Source of the DNA: Bacteroidota bacterium
Lineage (GTDB): Bacteria > Bacteroidota > Bacteroidia > AKYH767-A > OLB10
Reading direction: 5' to 3'
DNA: 64,000 nt
NCBI GenBank assembly: GCA_016721435.1
Contig: JADKIC010000008.1
Span: 62,001-126,000 of the forward strand
The notes under the pieces are model-generated. The model was not told where the DNA came from. It saw only the letters and a list, made by a program, of their open reading frames with translations, and searched no databases. Of the stretch, positions 20,155 through 30,856 are shown in pieces. Each line of letters begins with the position of its first letter. Positions within the stretch are counted from its first letter, which is position 1. A program made the position numbers and the translations under genes.

Positions 20155-21261
20155 TTATTCTAATATAACCTGATTAAAAATATTTTTCAGGTTGATAGTC
20201 ATAGTGGCTAAAGTAAAGCCGGATTCATACTTTTTACGAGAGGCAAGGCCCATTCGTTTCCTTTTATCGGGTGATGTACTCAATTCTATCAGCTTTTCCG
20301 ACAATGATTTCGGATCCGCCAAAGGTACAATGTATCCGTTAATTCCATCTTCAACCGACTCAATGATCGCGCCACGGTCGGTGCTGATGATGGGTAAACC
20401 CGCTGCCATTGCCTCTACAATCACCCATGGATGTCCCTCAGGTTCACGCGGTGGAAACACAAAAATATCAGCATTGGCCATGTATTGCAACTTTTGCGGA
20501 CTCTTTTCCGGAGGGTGAAAAGTAACCGGAAGTTGGTAAGTATTACAGGTGTCAAGGCATTTTTTTTGTGTCATCTCATTCCTCCAGCCACCTATTATAT
20601 CAACATTTATTTGCTGAGAAACATCTTGTGGGAGCAACTTTATCGCTTCGATTAAATCTTCGATTCCCTTTGAAGATTGCAGATTGCCGAGATATAGGAT
20701 ATTTACTTTTCCGTTTTCTGATTTTTGTGGAGCAGGTAGTGCATAATCACCTCCATTCGCAGCTACGTAAATTTCTTTTTCAGGAAAATAACCTTTGAAC
20801 AGATAGCGAAGATTATTTCCAAGTACAATCACCCCTGCACATAATCTGAAAATGCTTTTTACATAAAGCCGAGTAATAAAATTGGAACGATCCATCCATA
20901 TTTTGAATTCACTTCCACGAAGATGCAGCAATACCTTGCGGCAGATGATACGGCTAATCAGAATGAAGAGAGAGTCTTTAAAGAAACCGACTGTACTTTG
21001 ACTGATAGGAATAAGTACTAGTCGTGGTTTCAAAGCGAACCCTTTCCGTAGGATATATAAGTAAATTTTAAAATTCTTTATTAGTTTTTTGAAGCTCCAG
21101 CTTCCGATTTGTCGCAGATCAGTATTTGTTTTGGTGTCTATATGTATCAGTTCGAAATCGTTTTTCAGAGGAGATTGCAGTAAAATCTCCGTAGCAATTG
21201 CCGGACCCATATAGGGCGGCGGAAGTTTGCCGAAGATAAATACTACAGGTTTTGCCGTCAT
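20155..21261 (-). CDS. Glycosyltransferase family 4 protein
   Basis: A 368-residue GT-B enzyme. The N-terminal acceptor domain begins FIFGKLPPPYMGPAIATEIL. The donor domain has ILYLGNLQSSKGIEDLIEAI, VDIIGGW, and the E-x7-E motif in EGHPWVIVEAMAAGLPIIST, which binds the nucleotide sugar. It retains the sugar configuration, as usual in GT4. It sits between Wzy and the bi-domain oxidoreductase with gaps of under 10 bases, so it is part of the glycan operon. Donor and linkage cannot be predicted from sequence alone. Confidence 0.85.
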   Translation of the reverse strand: MTAKPVVFIFGKLPPPYMGPAIATEILLQSPLKNDFELIHIDTKTNTDLRQIGSWSFKKLIKNFKIYLYILRKGFALKPRLVLIPISQSTVGFFKDSLFILISRIICRKVLLHLRGSEFKIWMDRSNFITRLYVKSIFRLCAGVIVLGNNLRYLFKGYFPEKEIYVAANGGDYALPAPQKSENGKVNILYLGNLQSSKGIEDLIEAIKLLPQDVSQQINVDIIGGWRNEMTQKKCLDTCNTYQLPVTFHPPEKSPQKLQYMANADIFVFPPREPEGHPWVIVEAMAAGLPIISTDRGAIIESVEDGINGYIVPLADPKSLSEKLIELSTSPDKRKRMGLASRKKYESGFTLATMTINLKNIFNQVILE

Positions 21262-21269
21262 AATGCTGC

Positions 21270-22538
21270 TTAGATCTGACGTTCTTTAGGAAGTAATGTA
21301 AAAGCAATGATTGGATATAAGATGTACAAAAGTGGTGAATATAAAGTCGGAACGGTAGTGATGGACCAAAGAATGATGGAAGAAATACAGGCAGAAATCA
21401 GGTATTTTTCCGGAATATCTAATGTGATCCATCTTGACAAAGTACTGAGTAAAAAAGCGAGATAGAAAAATAGGCCAATGAATCCTGTTAAAAAGATGAG
21501 TCGGATATAATCACTATGCATTCCGCCTCCAATCATCACAACGGTTTCTTTAAAATTTGCTGTGACAATTCCTGTAAAGTGATTGATTGTTGGCATTTGT
21601 TCCCAAATTTCAAAGTACTTCTCCCACCGTGTCATTCTTCCGTTAAAAGCCATGTCTGCCTCTGCTTCACCTTCAATTACCATTTGCTCTTTACTAATGA
21701 GAGGTGCAATATGGACTTCATAAATACTTTCTGCAAAAAAGGTGGTTACAATAAGTAAAAACATAAATGTGAAAATCAACCCTCTTGAATTCCTTAAATT
21801 GTGAAACAAAAACAGGATGATGAGAAATAAGAATACACCCCAGGTAGAAACGTGTCGTATTCTGGTTAATCCATAAAGAACAAAAACAATTCCTACAATA
21901 AGGTGCCATGTTTTCACCTTCATGCTGCTTAAGCGATTGTACATATGGACGAGGAAATAATAACAGATGATGATCAGAAAGACAATGAAGAAAATGGCAT
22001 AATTCATTATGTCGGCATAAGCTCCCCTGATCCTGGATCCTCCGCCGCGCCCCTCACTGATATATTCAATTGCGATAGGGTTGAAAATAGATTCATATAA
22101 AAAAATAGAAAAAGGAAAGATACATGAAACTAAAAAGGTAGTCAGAATTCCATGTAAATCCTCCTTCGATTGAACAAATCTTCTGGAATAATAGAATAGA
22201 AAAACCGGAGTGATGTATTTAATAAGATCACCAAACGCCACTACATTCAATTGAATGAACCAAAACGCGAGTGCATTGAATATTAATAGCAAGCTCCAGA
22301 TTCTGAAGGGGACTTCCTGTAAGCTATCCGTTGATCGTTGCAGACCACCTGAAACAGAACTAATGACGATGAAGACCGGAGTGAGGAATCCGACAATATA
22401 CAAGGGGGATGCCAATGCAGAGGCTTCTTTCAACTCATAGAAATTATCAATAATTGGCCTTAAAAGAATGAGCCAGATGAACCACTTTTTACTAAGCGGC
22501 AATCCTCTGAACCATTTCCACCAATATTTATAATTCAT
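21270..22538 (-). CDS. O-antigen ligase/Wzy-like polysaccharide polymerase
   Basis: An integral membrane protein of 422 residues with about 10-12 hydrophobic segments (FIWLILLRPII, LYIVGFLTPVFIVISSV, NYAIFFIVFLIIICYYFLV, WHLIVGIVFVLYGLTRIRH, LIFLTGFIGLFFYLAFLLS and others) and a long periplasmic loop around residues 270-335. This is the topology of Wzy/WaaL proteins that polymerise or ligate lipid-linked repeat units on the periplasmic side. The family is poorly conserved, so the call depends on topology plus its position beside Wzx and the glycosyltransferases. Polymerase is more likely than ligase here, because a Wza/Wzc export pair is present. Confidence 0.72.
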   Translation of the reverse strand: MNYKYWWKWFRGLPLSKKWFIWLILLRPIIDNFYELKEASALASPLYIVGFLTPVFIVISSVSGGLQRSTDSLQEVPFRIWSLLLIFNALAFWFIQLNVVAFGDLIKYITPVFLFYYSRRFVQSKEDLHGILTTFLVSCIFPFSIFLYESIFNPIAIEYISEGRGGGSRIRGAYADIMNYAIFFIVFLIIICYYFLVHMYNRLSSMKVKTWHLIVGIVFVLYGLTRIRHVSTWGVFLFLIILFLFHNLRNSRGLIFTFMFLLIVTTFFAESIYEVHIAPLISKEQMVIEGEAEADMAFNGRMTRWEKYFEIWEQMPTINHFTGIVTANFKETVVMIGGGMHSDYIRLIFLTGFIGLFFYLAFLLSTLSRWITLDIPEKYLISACISSIILWSITTVPTLYSPLLYILYPIIAFTLLPKERQI

Positions 22539-22551
22539 TACGATAACTAAA

Positions 22552-23680
22552 TTAACTGTTTTTTATAGCACTCATGAACCCGGCCACTGCAATGGCCAGA
22601 CTAGCTTTTTCTGCAATGAACACGGATGCACTTTTGCCTGTTCGCTCCATTGCTTCTTTGTGATCGATCATCCATTCCATTTTATTCACGGTCTGGGAGA
22701 TATTACTGAAATCATTAATGTACCCGGTTTTTCCTTCCTCAATTAAATCGTAAACTGCTCCTGCTTTATTGGACGCCATACAAGCTATTCCCGCAGCCAT
22801 AGCTTCATTCAACACTAGACCCCATATGTCGAAATCCGTCTGGAAGAGTAGTGCATCCGTTTCTGCAAATACAGCAGGCAATTCTTGCTTTTGCAGATAG
22901 CCTCTGAATTGGATAAGCCCCTTTAATTGTTGATCCATCACTTCTCTTTCAAGATCGGCTTTACTTACACCATCTCCAATGATAATAATCCGAAAGTCTT
23001 TTCTGGTCTTGCTTAGTACAGCAGCAGCTTCAATTATTTTGTGTACATTTTTTCTTGGGACTAAATATCCAAGATAGGCAAAGGTAAAATTATCCTGCTT
23101 TTTTATCCTGCTTCGGGCTGCATTTGTTTCTTCCCTGAAAAAGGTAGTGTCAACGGTATTCATTGCCATATAAACCCTCTCCTTCTTAGCGCCAAGTCCT
23201 TCTAAATATTCGGAAGCTTTTGTGCCATAAGTAATAAATGAGGTGGCTTTTTTTAAAAGTACCGTTCTAAAGGGTTTTCTCCACCATTTGGTTTTTCGCG
23301 CTCCCAGTTCAATTGTTCCACTCAAATGAGAAAAGGTGTTCCGTAGATGAATTTATGAAAAGCGCAAATGATAGTTGCCGGTGAGAACCCTGAAGAAATG
23401 ATGCGCCAGGGTTTGATAGTTCGTAACTGCTTCCATAATCCCCGGTAAAAGAAATAGGTCTTCTCTGCATCTTCTCCTACCGAATATTTCCCACCGTCGA
23501 GCAGCGTGTAGCTGAATTTGAAATCGTTTGGATTGATTTCAAATTTTCTTCTTTGTAACCCAGGCTTGAAAAAATAACATGTAGTTCCATTCCCGCTATT
23601 CTCATCTCTTCGCTTAATAAATTGAAGAGCGGAATCCTGTAGGGAGTAGGAATGTTCGTTATCAGAACAACGGTTTTCAT
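22552..23680 (-). CDS. Glycosyltransferase family 4 protein (two frame breaks)
   Basis: Begins MKTVVLITNIPTPYRIPLFN, the typical GT4 acceptor-domain start, and ends with a donor domain: FAYLGYLVPRKNVHKIIEAA, RIIIIGDGVSKADLE, then DIWGLVLNEAMAAGIACMAS with the E-x7-E motif. A missing A near 23545 and a missing G near 23330 split it; the middle part reads EKFEINPNDFKFSYTLLDGG and then SGFSPATIICAFHKFIYGTP. Corrected length is about 377 residues. Its ATG overlaps the AsnB stop as TGATG, which fixes the start and indicates coupled translation. Confidence 0.8.
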
Positions 23681-25584
23681 CAGGCCGACATCCATTTTTA
23701 AACCAGGCCATCATAAAATAGATGGTCCATAGTTGATTCGTATATGCTTTATTGCCCTTTCTGATTTGTTCAATTTGATTTTGCAGTCCCGCTTCGTTGA
23801 AAATGCCTGTGTTGCGCGTGAAGCTTTTCAGATGCTCATCCATATAGTCAAGCATGATATCACCTGCCCATTCCTGTAGGGGCACACAGAACCCCATCTT
23901 TTTCGGTAGAGAATATCATCCGGTAATAAACGTTCAAGACTTTTCTTGAGAATATACTTCGGTTCGTTGTTTTTTATTTTTAATGCAGCCGGTGTTGAGA
24001 ATGCAGCGTTGATGAGATGATAATCTAAAAATGGACTTCTTATTTCAATGCTGTTTGCCATCCCAAGTCGATCCATTCTGTAGAGGTATTTAGAAGGAAT
24101 CTGAAATTTAAAACCGAGGTAGCACATCCAATCGAGGTCTTTCAGCCAGGTATATTCACGCTTTAATTGTTCAAATTCTTTTCTGTAATGGCTGATGATA
24201 CTATAGGAATCTAATTGGGCAGTCGACGTATTGAATGGAGTGGTGAGGAATGATCTTTTGGTACCTTCTTTGAATGCCCGTGCTCCTCCCCAAAAAAAAT
24301 CTTCGTTTTTCGCTGCTCTGGAAAATAGTTCTTGGAGTGCAGATGCTTCATTTTTTGTTTCATTGATAATTCCTGCAATTTCCTGTCTTAAAAAAGCGGG
24401 AGTCTTGCTGTAGAAATGATACAAAGGATAATACCGGTTGTAGTTTAACCAAGCGCGATATCCGGCAAATAGTTCGTCAGCGCCATCACCGGTTTGTACG
24501 ACGATAGTTCCTTTCTCCCGTGCTAATTTCGACAGGAAATAAATGGGGATACATGTAGCGTCGGCCATCGGTTCGTCAAAGCTGTCGATGATGAGGGGAA
24601 GACTGTTGGCAATATCACCGGCATCAATATTGACTTCATGATGCTCTGTTTTAAACATGCCAGCAATACGATGCGCATAAGATTTTTCATCGTAGTCAGG
24701 TTGATCTTTGAATCCTACCGAATACGTTTTCACAGGAGTGGAGTTGATCGTACTCATCATTGCCACAAGGGCACTGGAATCTACTCCGCCACTTAAAAAT
24801 GCACCAACAGGAACATCAGCGACCATCCGATAGGCTACTGATTTTTCTAAGGTCCGGTAGATAGCATCACCTATTTCTTTTTCACTTTTAGAAGTCCAAT
24901 CTTCCGGTGAAATTTCCCAGTATTGTTCAATGTCAAATCTTCCTTTATTAATGGTCATGCGATGTCCGGGGGCGAGTTTGTGGATGCCCTTGAACATGGT
25001 CAAAGTTGGGGGGAGTTGATTGAAGGTGAGGAAATGATAGATAGATTCTTCATCAGGAATGGCCTTAACCCAGGCAAAGTGAGCAATGCTTTTATCTCGG
25101 AGGAGAAACTGAAAATACCTTTGAATTCACAATAGTAAAGTGGTTTTTTCCCGGCGCGGTCGCGTGCAAGGTAAAGTGTTTCTTTGGACTCCTCCCAATA
25201 GGCAAAGGCAAACATGCCATTGAGATCTTTTAATGTTTCATGCTGTTTTTTGGTATAGAGCTGGAGTAATACTTCGGTATCACTATCTGTGTGAAAGCGG
25301 ATGGAAGGTCCTGTTTGGGATTTAATTTCCTTGTAATTATATATTTCGCCATTGAATACAATGGCATTGCCGGATTCATCTACCATGGGTTGATGTCCGG
25401 AAGGAGAGAGATCAATGATGCTGAGACGACGGTGTCCGAAGGCCACTTGTTTTCCCCGGGAAACCCATTTCCCGTGATCGTCCGGACCTCTGTGCGCAAT
25501 GCTGTCGTTCATTTGCTGGAGTAGTTTCTCCGCATCAGGAATGATCGTTCCGTTTAAGTTAAATATTCCGTTGATCCCGCACAT
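23680..25584 (-). CDS. asnB: Asparagine synthase (glutamine-hydrolysing)
   Basis: The N-terminal glutamine amidotransferase domain starts at the catalytic Cys2 (MCGINGIFN) and includes IAHRGPDDHG and VFNGEIYNY. The synthetase domain has the pyrophosphate loop GAFLSGGVDSSALVAMM and FDEPMADAT. Such genes within glycan clusters may amidate a uronic acid instead of aspartate. Three homopolymer slips break it: near 25082, near 23893 (LYRKKMGFCVPLQEW) and near 23694; the last hides the true end FMMAWFKKWMSA, whose TGA overlaps the next ATG. Corrected length is about 635 residues, normal for the family. It starts 2 bases after the preceding stop. Confidence 0.88.
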
Positions 25585-25585
25585 G

Positions 25586-26686
25586 CTACAGTGAAATATA
25601 GAGTTCTTTTAATGTGGCGGCCATTTTTTCAATAGAATATTCTTTGGCGTATTTCTTACGGTGTTCTATGATTTCAGCAGCTGTTTCCCTTTTCCGATCA
25701 GCATAAATGGCGTAAAGAAGTGAAGTGAGTTCTTCTGAAGATGCAACTATTGCATGCGGATCAATGGGTCGGATGATCTCTGTTAAACCTCCTCCGTCTT
25801 CAAAAGCAATTACTTTTTTTCCTTGCTGATAAGCTTCTATGGCAACAAGTCCGAATGCTTCACCCTGTGATGGAGCTACGCAAATATCGCAAACGGAAAG
25901 TAATGCACGGGAGTCTCCATATCCCGGAAATGAAATCCTGTTCTCCAATTTTAAGCGATTTACTTGCTCTTTTAGTGATTTCTCCTCCGGACCTTCACCT
26001 AGAATGATTAATCGGGCTTCCGGTAATTGGAGTTTGTGAAAGGCTTCAATTAAACGATCAAATCGTTTTACAGGAGCGAGTCTGCCAATGGCGACAATAA
26101 GAAAGGTGCCGGGTGCTTTGGGGAATACTAAATTAGCGTTTTCAGAGACAGTATAATCCGGTACCCCATTGTATATAACTTTTGAAACCCCTGGCACGAA
26201 TGCCATAAAATTTTTTGAAACATCTTCACTGAATTTTGAATTGTAGGTAATGGCATCGGTGAAATTGTTCAGAAAGTATTGTTGCATTTTTCGAACCACC
26301 TTGTCATTTAGTGTAGCCGTCCTTCCAAAACCGAAATTACCATGCTCCGTGTAAACTATTTTTTGTTGCTCTTGTTTGCCGCCCACGCTAGTACCGGATT
26401 AAAGGTGTGAAAATGGATGATGTCATATTCCGATATAGCTGTTTTGCACTTATTGATGACCTCACGGTTCACCTGCAATCCGCTTTTAAAACCGGCAATG
26501 TCCATTTTTATTTTCAGTTGTCCAAAAATCACGCATGAGTTCTCCCTCTTCTTTTGCTATCAATAATCCGACTTTCATTGTCGCATCTTTCTCCTGTTCT
26601 TTTAAAAGATGATATACAATCTTTCCTATTCCACCCATCCCGGCCGACCAAATCACATGTAGTACGCTGAGTGGAAGCATCTGCAT
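25586..26686 (-). CDS. Glycosyltransferase family 4 protein (two frame breaks)
   Basis: The N-terminus LSVLHVIWSAGMGGIGKIVYHLL has the Gly-rich loop of GT4 acceptor domains. The rest covers IVYTEHGNFGFGRT, FMAFVPGVSKVIYNGV, the donor domain LIVAIGRLAPVKRFDRLIEAF and ARLIILGEGPEEKSL, and the E-x7-E motif within GEAFGLVAIEAYQQGKKVIA. One extra T near 26523 and one missing A near 26358 split the frame; the central segment reads FGQLKIKMDIAGFKSGLQVN and DIIHFHTFNPVLAWAA. Corrected length is about 366 residues. It starts 2 bases after the methyltransferase stop, in the same operon. Confidence 0.8.
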
Positions 26687-26688
26687 TT

Positions 26689-27484
26689 TTACGTGTTTTT
26701 GCCTGCAATAGATACGTAGCCTATAGGGCCATAATCAAATCTCTTCAGTAAATTTCTAATTCCCGGGAGTGGGGCAAGGAACAAATAGGTCAATTGCGGT
26801 AAAACCACCATCAGGAAAAGAAAAGGATTGTAAGCAGTGTAGATAAACTTGAGTTTTGTGGCTTTTGCCAGGGCATTAAAGAATTTTAGTATAGGCTTGA
26901 CTGCCAATGTTATAGTAGTAGAAAAAATATCACCGACAGGTGAAATGGAAGCTACCTGAAGTCCGGATTTTTCGATTCGATACGTTAATCCATAACGGGT
27001 ATAGCGATAATGGTCATAACTTCCATCTACAATAGGTACAACAAAAGGGCTGGTAAGGAAGAGTACACCAGACGGTTTAAGTAACCTTTTTACCTCGAGG
27101 AAAAAGGCATCCGGTTCTGCAATATCATGCAGTACTTCAGTACATAAAATCATATCCACACTTTGATCAGGTAGAGGAACGTCGGTCACCGGACAATAGA
27201 GGTCAATGTTTTCTTTAGGAAAAGGGCTTGCTTCCAGATCCGCCCCAATTGTTTTCTTGAAATAGGGTTGATAAATAGAAAAATAGGGCCTTGGTCCACA
27301 GCCCAAATCGAGCAAGGTGTCCATTCTTCCCCGTTTACTCAGAAATTCGGAGAGTTTTCGGGAGCGGATTGTGTTTTCAATAATGGCACCGGGGTTGACC
27401 AGCGCATAGTTAGATGAGTTTTGCTGTTATACTCGTTGTAATCGTCATAAAATTAGGCAAATGTTCCCGGTTATAGGCTTTCAT
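26689..27484 (-). CDS. Class I SAM-dependent methyltransferase
   Basis: The SAM-binding motif I is LLDLGCGPRPYFSIYQPYF, followed by GADLEASPF and motif IV in DMILCTEVLHDIAEPDAFF, the pattern of Methyltransf_11-type enzymes; a hydrophobic C-terminal region (FLFLMVVLPQLTYLFLAPL) could touch the membrane. The obvious ORF starts late, at 27324. Restoring a T near 27450 and an A near 27424 extends it to ATG 27484 (MKAYNREHLPNFYDDYNEYN), giving about 265 residues. It probably methylates a sugar or lipid intermediate of the surface glycan. The extended start is my reconstruction and is less sure than the family call. Confidence 0.78.
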
Positions 27485-27551
27485 ACGCTTTAAAAATGAA
27501 TACCTCTCTCTTACAACGGGACTTGACTCATGGGTGATTGGGCAATAAAAT

Positions 27552-28391
27552 TCAAAAATGAATTGAGCTTATGCTGTAATTTAAAATAATTTCTTCCAAG
27601 AGAGGAGAAAGGAATGAGGGCAATAAGAGGCCTTTTCTTTGATAGGTTACACTTTTAGCGTTCCAAAGCTGCATATTTCCGGCAATCGGGTAGTTTTTCA
27701 TTTCCGGAAGAAAAAGTGAAATTTTTAAGAGTGTTTTGTTGACAAATGCATCATATTGTGGCTCAAAATCAGAAATCCATTGCTGCAGGTCATTGTCAGT
27801 CGGAGTGTTGTTGAACCAGTTTAACATCCAATCTTTGAGTTGAAGCAATGGAATTCGGATAGGATCTTCTATATCATTCAGCATTTCCAGATCGTATAAA
27901 AGTCCTTTCATGTGTTGAAGAAAAGCGCGTAACTTTATTACTTTGTAGCTCCTCTGAATTTTTATGTCAATATAATTGGCAATTAAAAATTCAATAGCCG
28001 TTTGAGCGGCGATACTTTTCTCTTCTTCACTTGTTCGCAAAAGAGGATAGGATGAAGGGGCTTCACCAAATAGTAAATGGTGATCACTCCAGATTGTAAA
28101 ATGAGCGTTTTCAGTAAAATGTTTTTCGGAAACAGCCATGATGCCATGCGTGAAAAGTGGCTTATGGTTTTCAGGCAATGATTCGAATCCATTGGCATGG
28201 CAAGTCACATTGTTTTTAAAAACAAAAAGCAGGTCAAGATCGGATATCCCGGGCGCTGTAATATTGCCAAATGAATAAATGGCTTTGATACCCTCAATAT
28301 GTTTGTTCCTGTTAACAATGCCTTCTATTGTTTCATCATATAGTTGACGCGGAATAGGAGCAGGGCGATCAATGAACTTATAAGAAAGCAT
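27552..28391 (-). CDS. Nucleotidyltransferase-like protein 1 of the glycan cluster
   Basis: A 279-residue protein that I cannot assign to a known gene. Residues 35-65 (IKAIYSFGNITAPGISDLDLLFVF) have the G-[SN]-x(8-12)-D-x-D pattern of the polymerase-beta-type nucleotidyltransferase fold, with both metal-binding aspartates in SDLDLLF. The rest is helical (FLIANYIDIKIQRSYKVIKLRAFLQHMKGLLYDLE). No kinase, lipid-attachment or signal sequence is seen. It overlaps the start of the upstream glycosyltransferase-like gene by 14 bp, so translation is coupled. A second, diverged gene of the same kind lies at 30857-31778. It may transfer a nucleotidyl or phosphoryl group onto the glycan; this is inference only. 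Confidence 0.55.
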   Translation of the reverse strand: MLSYKFIDRPAPIPRQLYDETIEGIVNRNKHIEGIKAIYSFGNITAPGISDLDLLFVFKNNVTCHANGFESLPENHKPLFTHGIMAVSEKHFTENAHFTIWSDHHLLFGEAPSSYPLLRTSEEEKSIAAQTAIEFLIANYIDIKIQRSYKVIKLRAFLQHMKGLLYDLEMLNDIEDPIRIPLLQLKDWMLNWFNNTPTDNDLQQWISDFEPQYDAFVNKTLLKISLFLPEMKNYPIAGNMQLWNAKSVTYQRKGLLLPSFLSPLLEEIILNYSISSIHF

Positions 28392-29898
28392 GTGGTTTTT
28401 TACGAAATATTTTCAGAATGTTACGTAGATTGAACTTTTTTCTTTTTCCATCAACTAAGGTGAATTTTCCACAGGATGAAATCGTGTGCCATCCTTCTGT
28501 ATAAATCCCTGATAATTGTTCCGGATGTAAACCATTAACTGGGGTTTCCATAAAAGCTTCAGGACTCAAGCTGTCAATTCTGTTTATGACCAATGAACCA
28601 CCATATCCCTTACTGCTATCTTGTGAGGGTCGGTAAAGTTGTCCATCCTTTGTAAAAAAATGTCCACCGGGTCGCGCTGAACGAATATCTGTTTTTACCG
28701 GATTTAACTGATGTGGGTTCCACGGTCCTGATAACTCTTTGGAATGAAAAATATATAATCGGATGTCGGCGCCTTTGTCTGCTGCATTGGTGCAAAATAA
28801 CCACCAACTATCCTCATGAAAGACCAGGCTCGGATCAACGGCATGGAACCCTTCCAGGAGGCAACTTATGAATTCAAGAGTTTTCTCAACCCGGTTGTAT
28901 TTGTAGAGACTCAACTTTCCTGAAGCTTGCTGCTCGGGTATGCAGTAGATCGTCCCTTTGTCTTCCACAATAAAAGGATAGCTGCAGTGATATTTTGATA
29001 CTTGTAAATTTCGGCTCTCGTTACCGTTAGATTGGATGAAGATTTCTCCTTTTGTTCCATTAAAATACTCGAAAAAGAGAACTGGTTTTCCATCTTCCAA
29101 TATTCCAAAAGGATCAGCGTGGAAGCATTTGCCGGTTGCTTCTTTCAGCCATTTCACCTCCCATTTTTTACCGGGATTTAATGCAACTTCCTCCATTGGA
29201 GAATCAATAATACCAATATTCCAGGTATAGGAGTAGAGAAGTTGATGTAGTTGGTGCTTGCGCCGGGCATGCCTGATTAAACGATCCACCTTTATGATAT
29301 CAGTTGAAGAAAGTGTTGGGTGGAATCCGAAATCAGCTAAAGGTGATGTTTATAGGATGTATTTAAGTGTGATAGACAGTCAAGCAGAAGATGAATTACA
29401 CCTTTAATGGTAAGGGTTAACGTCATCTTATAGTTGTATGGTAATACAATAAATGTCCCCCCTTTTAAATTAAAATGATTTTCTTTAGACGTCGAACGAT
29501 ATATCGTACAGGTGACAAAATTTTCTCTGTTCAATATTGCTTGTAGGATGGCAGTAGAAAAGGTGCCTGATAAATTGGTGAGAAAAACAGGAGTAAGAAC
29601 AGAATGTTTTCCCATGGAATTTCGGGATAGGGATGATCGGTTAAATTGATCAGCAGATCAGGTGCTAATCTTTGATCCGTTATCCTGTATTCAGGCAGAA
29701 ATTGATCAGCAGTACTTGCAGTGAACGATGGAATCAGAGATTGAAATTGCCTGGAATCAATTGATGGGGATTTTTTAATATGTCAATATGAACCCTTGCA
29801 ATTTTAGAGGAAAGATGTAATGACAATGCGTTGCAAAGATCCTTCAAATAAAAAGGAAGGTCTCCTTTGTTTAAAATGAGCAGAATTGTCTTTTCCAT
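28378..29898 (-). CDS. GINT1-like two-domain glycosyltransferase-type protein (frame breaks)
   Basis: I read one gene of about 507 residues from ATG 29898 (MEKTILLILNKGDLPFYLKD). Slips near 29773, 29617 and 29345 split it. The N-terminal part has a formyltransferase-like stretch (LAPDLLINLTDHPYPEIPWE, SGTFSTAILQAILNRENF, CTIYRSTSKENHFNLKGGTF). The C-terminal part (KWEVKWLKEATGKCFHADPF, VLFFEYFNGTKGEIFIQS, CSYPFIVEDKGTIYCIPEQ, HAVDPSLVFHEDSWWLFCTN) has the bladed beta-propeller pattern seen in the GINT1 N-terminal family and in GH43. Bacterial relatives sit in surface-glycan clusters. Joining the two parts relies on continuous frame SPLADFGFHPTLSSTDIIKV across the gap. The function is probably glycosyl transfer, unproven. 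Confidence 0.55.
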
Positions 29899-29958
29899 TT
29901 TGCTGAACAAAAGTAACTTTTAAACTCATATTTCGTAGCAGGAAAGTTATGTCTATTG

Positions 29959-29966
29959 TATATTTG
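29959..29966 (+). promoter_or_regulatory. Putative -7 box TATATTTG of the sulfotransferase gene
   Basis: An exact TAnnTTTG match that ends only 5 nt before ATG 29972. If real, transcription would begin at or next to the start codon, a leaderless message. It also overlaps the in-frame GTG 29966, which argues for ATG 29972 as the start. Confidence 0.35.
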
Positions 29967-29971
29967 TGTCA

Positions 29972-30835
29972 ATGTTGGATTTCCTTAAAAAATTGAAGCG
30001 CTGGTTACGATTAAAATCGAAGTCAGTCGGCTATCTTTTTATGAAGGCTCCGGAACCTGAAAAATGGGTTTTTATTCTAGGGTGCTATAACTCCGGGACC
30101 ACCTTACTTCATAAGCTCCTCTCCACTCATCCCGAAATAGGAAGTATGCCCAATGAAGGTCAGTTTTATACTAGCCAATTACCCGGCGGAGCGAAATTCA
30201 ATCTCCCCAGATTATGGGCATTAAAACCGGAATTGTTTTACATTAATGAAAGTAGTAATCCATCTATTGATCTCCAGCGCCTGAAGAAAGAATGGGCATG
30301 GTTTTATAACGATCCAAAGAAAAAAGTGTTGATTGAAAAAACGATTTTAAATTCAGCACGATCCAGATGGTTGCAGAAAAATTTTCGAAATAGTTATTTT
30401 ATCGTAATTTTCAGGAATGGGTACGCGGTGGCTGAAGGCATACATCGGAAAGAAAATCATGCTATAGATATTGCCGCTACACAATGGGCGATTTCTAATC
30501 AGATTTTGCTAAAGGATCTCGACCATTTAAAGCATAAGTTGATCGTGAAATACGAAGACCTTGTGAAAAGTCCGGCGGGGGAGTTAAATAAGATCACGGA
30601 TTTTCTTCAGTTAAGTGCATTGAACGAAGATGTATTTAAAGAAGAATTCAAGATTCATAAATTTCAATCCGGGATCAGGGATATGAACAAGGAGTCTGTC
30701 GACCGCTTAACAGTTGATGAAGTGGAAGCTATTAATTTGAAAGCCTCAAATGTTCTGGAACAACTGAATTATGTGTTGCTTAACCCTTCTGATTTTCAGA
30801 AAGAGCATCCTCTAAATGATCACAAAGCCGACTAA
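29972..30835 (+). CDS. Sulfotransferase family protein
   Basis: Transfers sulfate from PAPS to a hydroxyl or amine. The 5'-phosphosulfate-binding loop is in WVFILGCYNSGTTLLHKLL, with EIGSMPNEGQ next; the 3'-phosphate-binding region is around FIVIFRNGYAVAEGIHRKE, followed by the late helical HKLIVKYEDLVKSPAGELNK. Length is about 287 residues. It is the only plus-strand gene in the 24-kb glycan cluster, placed between the GINT1-like gene and nucleotidyltransferase-like protein 2 and convergent with the latter. A sulfated surface glycan is a reasonable inference. An extended start at GTG 29966 is possible but overlaps the promoter box. Confidence 0.85.
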   Translation: MLDFLKKLKRWLRLKSKSVGYLFMKAPEPEKWVFILGCYNSGTTLLHKLLSTHPEIGSMPNEGQFYTSQLPGGAKFNLPRLWALKPELFYINESSNPSIDLQRLKKEWAWFYNDPKKKVLIEKTILNSARSRWLQKNFRNSYFIVIFRNGYAVAEGIHRKENHAIDIAATQWAISNQILLKDLDHLKHKLIVKYEDLVKSPAGELNKITDFLQLSALNEDVFKEEFKIHKFQSGIRDMNKESVDRLTVDEVEAINLKASNVLEQLNYVLLNPSDFQKEHPLNDHKAD

Positions 30836-30856
30836 CTCTCCTATACCAGTCCGGCG

